From Brevibacillus reuszeri (lineage in GTDB: Bacteria; Bacillota; Bacilli; Brevibacillales; Brevibacillaceae), in the NCBI RefSeq assembly GCF_002897295.1, contig NZ_BEXF01000005.1:124001-188000 (forward strand): a stretch of DNA of 64,000 nucleotides, in the 5' to 3' direction. Below, in pieces: positions 61,300-64,000 of this stretch (position 1 is the first letter of the stretch; each line of letters begins with the position of its first letter). A program made the translations under genes and the position numbers. Below the pieces are notes generated by a model. That model searched no databases, was not told where the DNA came from, and worked only from the letters and a program-made list of their open reading frames with translations.

Positions 61300-62382
61300 G
61301 TGGACAGAATCGGCATTATGTTAGATTGGGGCATTATGCAGAGAGGGATTAAAGGAGACAAGTCTTACGAGCGCCTACCTTATTATGTGGAAATCGGAAA
61401 AGAGCTTGGACTCGAGCCGGTATTCTTTCACCCCCGCCATGTATTTCCTGGCGATGAGAAGGTGAAGGGTTTTTTTTGGAACGGCAACAGGTTAATTCCA
61501 CGTTTGGTCCATATCCCGCGCGTGATTCACAATCGAGTGCTGACTGGCGATGGAAGATCACGAAGTACCATCCAGCGTCTAAGTAGAAAAAAGACGGTTT
61601 TCAATGGATTGGTGGTGCGGGATAAACGGAAAGTGCATCAGATGCTTTGGAAGAACGAGCAGATTCGTCAGCATTTGCCACACACAGTACCTTATTCGGG
61701 TGAACAGCTAAGGCAGTTCCTCGATAAATACCGGATTGTGTATGTCAAACCATCAATCGGTTCAGTAGGGATTGGTGTCGCGCGCATTGAGCGGCACGGA
61801 AATGAATACCGTTTTATTTCATCCAAAAAGCAACGAAGCATGACTCGTAATCAGCTGCTTGCGGTTGTTCGCAAATGGGTGGGCAATAAACGCTTTTTAA
61901 TTCAGCAAGGAATCCCGCTGGCTCGTTATCGGGGCAAGACGTTTGATATTCGCGTGTCTGTACAGAGGAATGGAGAACGGGAGTGGACGGTAAGCGGTTT
62001 GGTCGCCAAAGTAGCCAATCAGCAAAATAAGCTGAGCAATCTGTCTCGAGGCGGGAGAGCCGTTCCCTTGACGGAGGCGATCGCAGAAACCTTTCCGACT
62101 GAGGCACATCCGCAGATAGTGGAGAAAATCAGTGAGGCGGCCGTGAAGATCGCGAAGCAATATGGCAACCATTTTCCATCGTTAGCGGATTTGGGCATGG
62201 ATATGGGGATTGATGATCAAGGGAATCCCTATCTAATTGAAGTGAACGTGCGAGATCAACGTTACTCCTTTTTTAAAGCGGGAGAAAAGGCTATGTTTAA
62301 ACAAACATACCGCCATCCAATGGAATATGCTCACACCTTGATCTATGAACAAAGGGCTCGCAAGAAACGGCAGCTGGCTTAA
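61300..62382 (+). CDS. YheC/YheD-family endospore coat-associated protein (ATP-grasp)
   Basis: 360 residues. ATP-grasp fold: YVKPSIGSVGIGV (nucleotide loop), FDIRVSVQRNGEREW and GMDMGIDDQGNPYLIEVNVR (in parts, with Mg-binding Asp/Glu/Asn). The YheC/D family is found on spore coats; its ligase reaction is not established. GTG 61300 behind GGGGGA is preferred over ATG 61279. Monocistronic, with a terminator at 62402. Confidence 0.88.
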   Translation: MDRIGIMLDWGIMQRGIKGDKSYERLPYYVEIGKELGLEPVFFHPRHVFPGDEKVKGFFWNGNRLIPRLVHIPRVIHNRVLTGDGRSRSTIQRLSRKKTVFNGLVVRDKRKVHQMLWKNEQIRQHLPHTVPYSGEQLRQFLDKYRIVYVKPSIGSVGIGVARIERHGNEYRFISSKKQRSMTRNQLLAVVRKWVGNKRFLIQQGIPLARYRGKTFDIRVSVQRNGEREWTVSGLVAKVANQQNKLSNLSRGGRAVPLTEAIAETFPTEAHPQIVEKISEAAVKIAKQYGNHFPSLADLGMDMGIDDQGNPYLIEVNVRDQRYSFFKAGEKAMFKQTYRHPMEYAHTLIYEQRARKKRQLA

Positions 62383-62401
62383 TAATCGAATAACAGGCTC
62401 A

Positions 62402-62444
62402 CACGAAAAGCAGACAAACAAAATAGGGGTCTGCTTTTTTCGTG
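62402..62444 (+). terminator. Terminator after the YheC/D gene
   Basis: CACGAAAAGCAGA pairs with TCTGCTTTTTTCGTG (2-nt bulge). Confidence 0.8.
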
Positions 62445-62583
62445 CTGTTTTGAATGCTACAGAAAGAGTGGAAGTTATTTATTGAACAAATTGAGTGCGG
62501 AATCTATACTGATGGAAATCATTGCCTCTAGGATTCACAGATTGAGCATCGCAAACAAAGATAGGGGAGAGAAGGAGAAAATC

Positions 62584-62943
62584 ATGCTGAAAGGAAAGCG
62601 GGTTATCTGGCTAGTCATCGTGCTAGTCGTCGTTCTGACGCCTTTTGTTTATGTACAGGCTAATAAGCTGATCTACGCAAATAGAGTGACGGAGCATTTG
62701 CTAATAAAAGAAAAAATTCAACCAGAGCAAGTACAGTCAGTGAAAGGGGAATGGAGCAAAAAGCTTCCGCCGTTTTGCGCGATTGTCATATTTGCGGATG
62801 AACCAGAAGTGGAGTATGTATACTTCGCGCACAATGAAGTGATTCAGTTCGGATATCGCTTGACAGAAGAAGGGAAAAAGCAAGGATTGGAGGAAGGGGA
62901 TTTAAAGCATCGGAAAACCTTGGAGGAACAACAAAATGGGTAG
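62584..62943 (+). CDS. DUF3139-like membrane-anchored protein
   Basis: 119 residues from ATG 62584 (GAAGGAG upstream). One N-terminal transmembrane helix (VIWLVIVLVVVLTPFVYVQA), then about 80 residues facing outwards, ending in a charged tail. The pattern (a helix followed by an ENxI/VYF-type beta domain) matches the small DUF3139 family, which often occurs in arrays in Brevibacillus and Bacillus. The frame open from 62482 is not supported. Function unknown. Confidence 0.75.
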   Translation: MLKGKRVIWLVIVLVVVLTPFVYVQANKLIYANRVTEHLLIKEKIQPEQVQSVKGEWSKKLPPFCAIVIFADEPEVEYVYFAHNEVIQFGYRLTEEGKKQGLEEGDLKHRKTLEEQQNG

Positions 62944-62956
62944 TCAATAAGAAAAG

Positions 62957-62985
62957 GACGGTGGGCACTTGTGCTTGCCCCCGTC
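62957..62985. terminator. Hairpin between convergent DUF3139 and darB genes
   Basis: GACGG-T-GGGCA pairs with TGCCC-CCGTC (one bulged T). Minus-strand side ends in CCTTTTCTTATT. Confidence 0.5.
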
Positions 62986-63007
62986 TTGGGTGTGTTAGGT
63001 TTCTATT

Positions 63008-63472
63008 TTATTGCGGTTGATGAGTATCTGATGATGGGAATGGCAAATTCCGAAAATGCCGATACGCCAATGCCAAAATCGATTTTCGCGTAAGAATTCC
63101 TTGGAAGTATTGATTATCATCTACGATACACACGAAAGGGTGATTGATCGACACCTCGAGTGCCTTCATGAATTCGTCACTGTCCTTTAGACGAGGCATT
63201 TTGGTATCCATGACTTCATCGACGGTATGTTCAGACATCTGTTCCAATTCAAATCGTTCCAGGCCAAGCGTCTTGTTCATAATCATATTGGTGCTGATCA
63301 ATCCATGCAAGTGGTACTGATGATCCAAAACAGGTATAGCGGAGTAGCCGGATTTGATGAGTACGAGCAGAGCATGTTCCAGTGAATTGCCTAATTGCAC
63401 ATGAGCTACTTTTGTCGAGCTAATAATCAAATCTTTGATAGGCGTATGTAACAACGGATTATCTTGATTCAT
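63008..63472 (-). CDS. darB: c-di-AMP-binding CBS-domain protein DarB/CbpB (YkuL family)
   Basis: 154 residues, two CBS domains. Strong similarity in pattern to B. subtilis YkuL (DarB): KVAHVQLGNSLEHALLVL and GYSAIPVLDHQYHLHGLIS, then NMIMNKTLGLERFE. DarB binds c-di-AMP and, when free, activates the (p)ppGpp synthetase Rel and pyruvate carboxylase in B. subtilis. The start at 63472 (MNQDNPLL) has AAGGTGG upstream; the frame open from 63496 contains that site. Confidence 0.9.
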   Translation of the reverse strand: MNQDNPLLHTPIKDLIISSTKVAHVQLGNSLEHALLVLIKSGYSAIPVLDHQYHLHGLISTNMIMNKTLGLERFELEQMSEHTVDEVMDTKMPRLKDSDEFMKALEVSINHPFVCIVDDNQYFQGILTRKSILALAYRHFRNLPFPSSDTHQPQ

Positions 63473-63619
63473 TAGATCAACCACCTTTTCTGTCATCTAT
63501 GGAAGCCGAGCAGGCTGCCTGTGGTTCTCTTCTATGATACCGTATGCCGGGAGTAAACGATAGGTCTACATAAAAAAACCATCCAAGTAAAGAGCCAAAT
63601 AGAAGCCGCAGAAGACCGA

Positions 63620-63646
63620 AAAAAAGCCCGGCTCAAAGGCCAGGCA
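63620..63646 (-). terminator. Minus-strand terminator after the acyltransferase gene
   Basis: On the minus strand GCCTGGC-CTTTGA-GCCGGGC (one G-U) followed by T7. Confidence 0.8.
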
Positions 63647-63745
63647 AGTAATCGAGGTGTGGAACATTTGTTGTCCCTACCTTTAGTATGCAAGATACGC
63701 ATGTACTTTACATTAGGATTTTGAAGGAAACAAGGCAGTGAATCC

Positions 63746-64000
63746 TTACGCTTTGTGCGTTTCTGTCTGCAAGACCCGCTTCGGCTTTTGGCTTAAGCGG
63801 CTTGTCCAGTACGAGACGAGCGTATGCTTATACAAAAAGATACAGAGTGGCGGTGTAATCACAAACATCGCGACCATCAGAACAGGCGTTGACCAATCCA
63901 AACGGAAAATTACATAGCTTTCCAATAAAAACAGGATAAGTGGATGGACGAGGTAGATCGCCATGTTTTGCTTTGCCAGAGTAGACAACCAGTGAGCCAG
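63746..64000 (-). CDS. Acyltransferase family 3 membrane protein, C-terminal part
   Basis: 85 C-terminal residues on the minus strand; the frame is open to the right edge. LAHWLSTLAKQNMAIYLVHPL with two hydrophobic segments and a basic tail matches the last helices of OatA/YrhL-like membrane acyltransferases (acyltransferase 3 family), which O-acetylate peptidoglycan or other glycans. Substrate cannot be judged from this fragment. Confidence 0.75.
   Translation of the reverse strand: MAHWLSTLAKQNMAIYLVHPLILFLLESYVIFRLDWSTPVLMVAMFVITPPLCIFLYKHTLVSYWTSRLSQKPKRVLQTETHKA

Overview
The window is a compact, almost entirely co-oriented (+ strand) housekeeping segment from a low-to-mid GC, spore-forming Firmicute. 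PolC-type replicase, RNase J and RNase Y, dipicolinate synthase, SpoIIIE/FtsK, SpoVS and a YheC/D-type spore coat gene place it in the Bacillales. Gene order follows the Bacillus subtilis proS-polC-nusA-infB-rpsO-pnp-dpaAB-dapA-spoIIIE-ymf-pgsA-cinA-recA-rny-spoVS block. Differences (ispG before proS, rimO between ymfM and pgsA, a DEAD-box helicase before recA, korAB after spoVS) point to the Brevibacillus/Paenibacillaceae side; Brevibacillus is my best guess, from recall and not from a search.

Layout: 1-6.7 kb, ispG end, proS, polC. 6.8-15.2 kb, the translation/transcription operon rimP-nusA-rnpM-ylxQ-infB-ylxP-rbfA-nrnA-truB-ribF, with a strong promoter at 6687. 15.2-18.1 kb, rpsO and pnp, each with structured leaders. 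18.2-25.8 kb, ylxY, an M16 protease, ymxH, then dpaA-dpaB-asd-dapG-dapA, which joins the aspartate/diaminopimelate branch to spore dipicolinate synthesis. 25.9-31.8 kb, RNase J, a lone minus-strand small gene, tepA, ylzJ, ftsK/spoIIIE. 32-37.5 kb, a GntR regulator followed by a nupNOPQ-type nucleoside ABC importer. 37.6-39 kb, a secreted M23 endopeptidase and a 51-residue zinc-ribbon protein. 39.2-46.8 kb, ymfF-ymfH-ymfI-ymfJ, ymfK-ymfM, rimO-pgsA. 46.9-54.8 kb, cinA, helicase, recA (with LexA box), recX, rny, ymdB, spoVS (with a sigma-H-like promoter). 54.9-64 kb, dipeptidase, korA-korB, a YkvI-type permease (minus), a YhfI-type hydrolase, mnmM, a YheC/D coat protein, a DUF3139 protein, and on the minus strand darB/cbpB and the end of an acyltransferase.

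There are no rRNA or tRNA genes, CRISPR arrays, insertion sequences or prophage genes that I can see. No new multi-gene system is evident. The unexplained signals are in the gaps between genes: a three-copy RNA-like repeat ending in TCGATAGAGGTTTT (before polC, nusA and ymfF), an 83-nt near-perfect hairpin before the GntR-nup operon, and direct-repeat operators around the promoter of the lone minus-strand gene at 27.7 kb. Several leader hairpins look like attenuators.

All family assignments come from reading motifs and from knowledge of Bacillales gene order; nothing was searched. Start codons were chosen by ribosome-binding-site spacing and usual protein N-termini, and often differ from the longest open frame.
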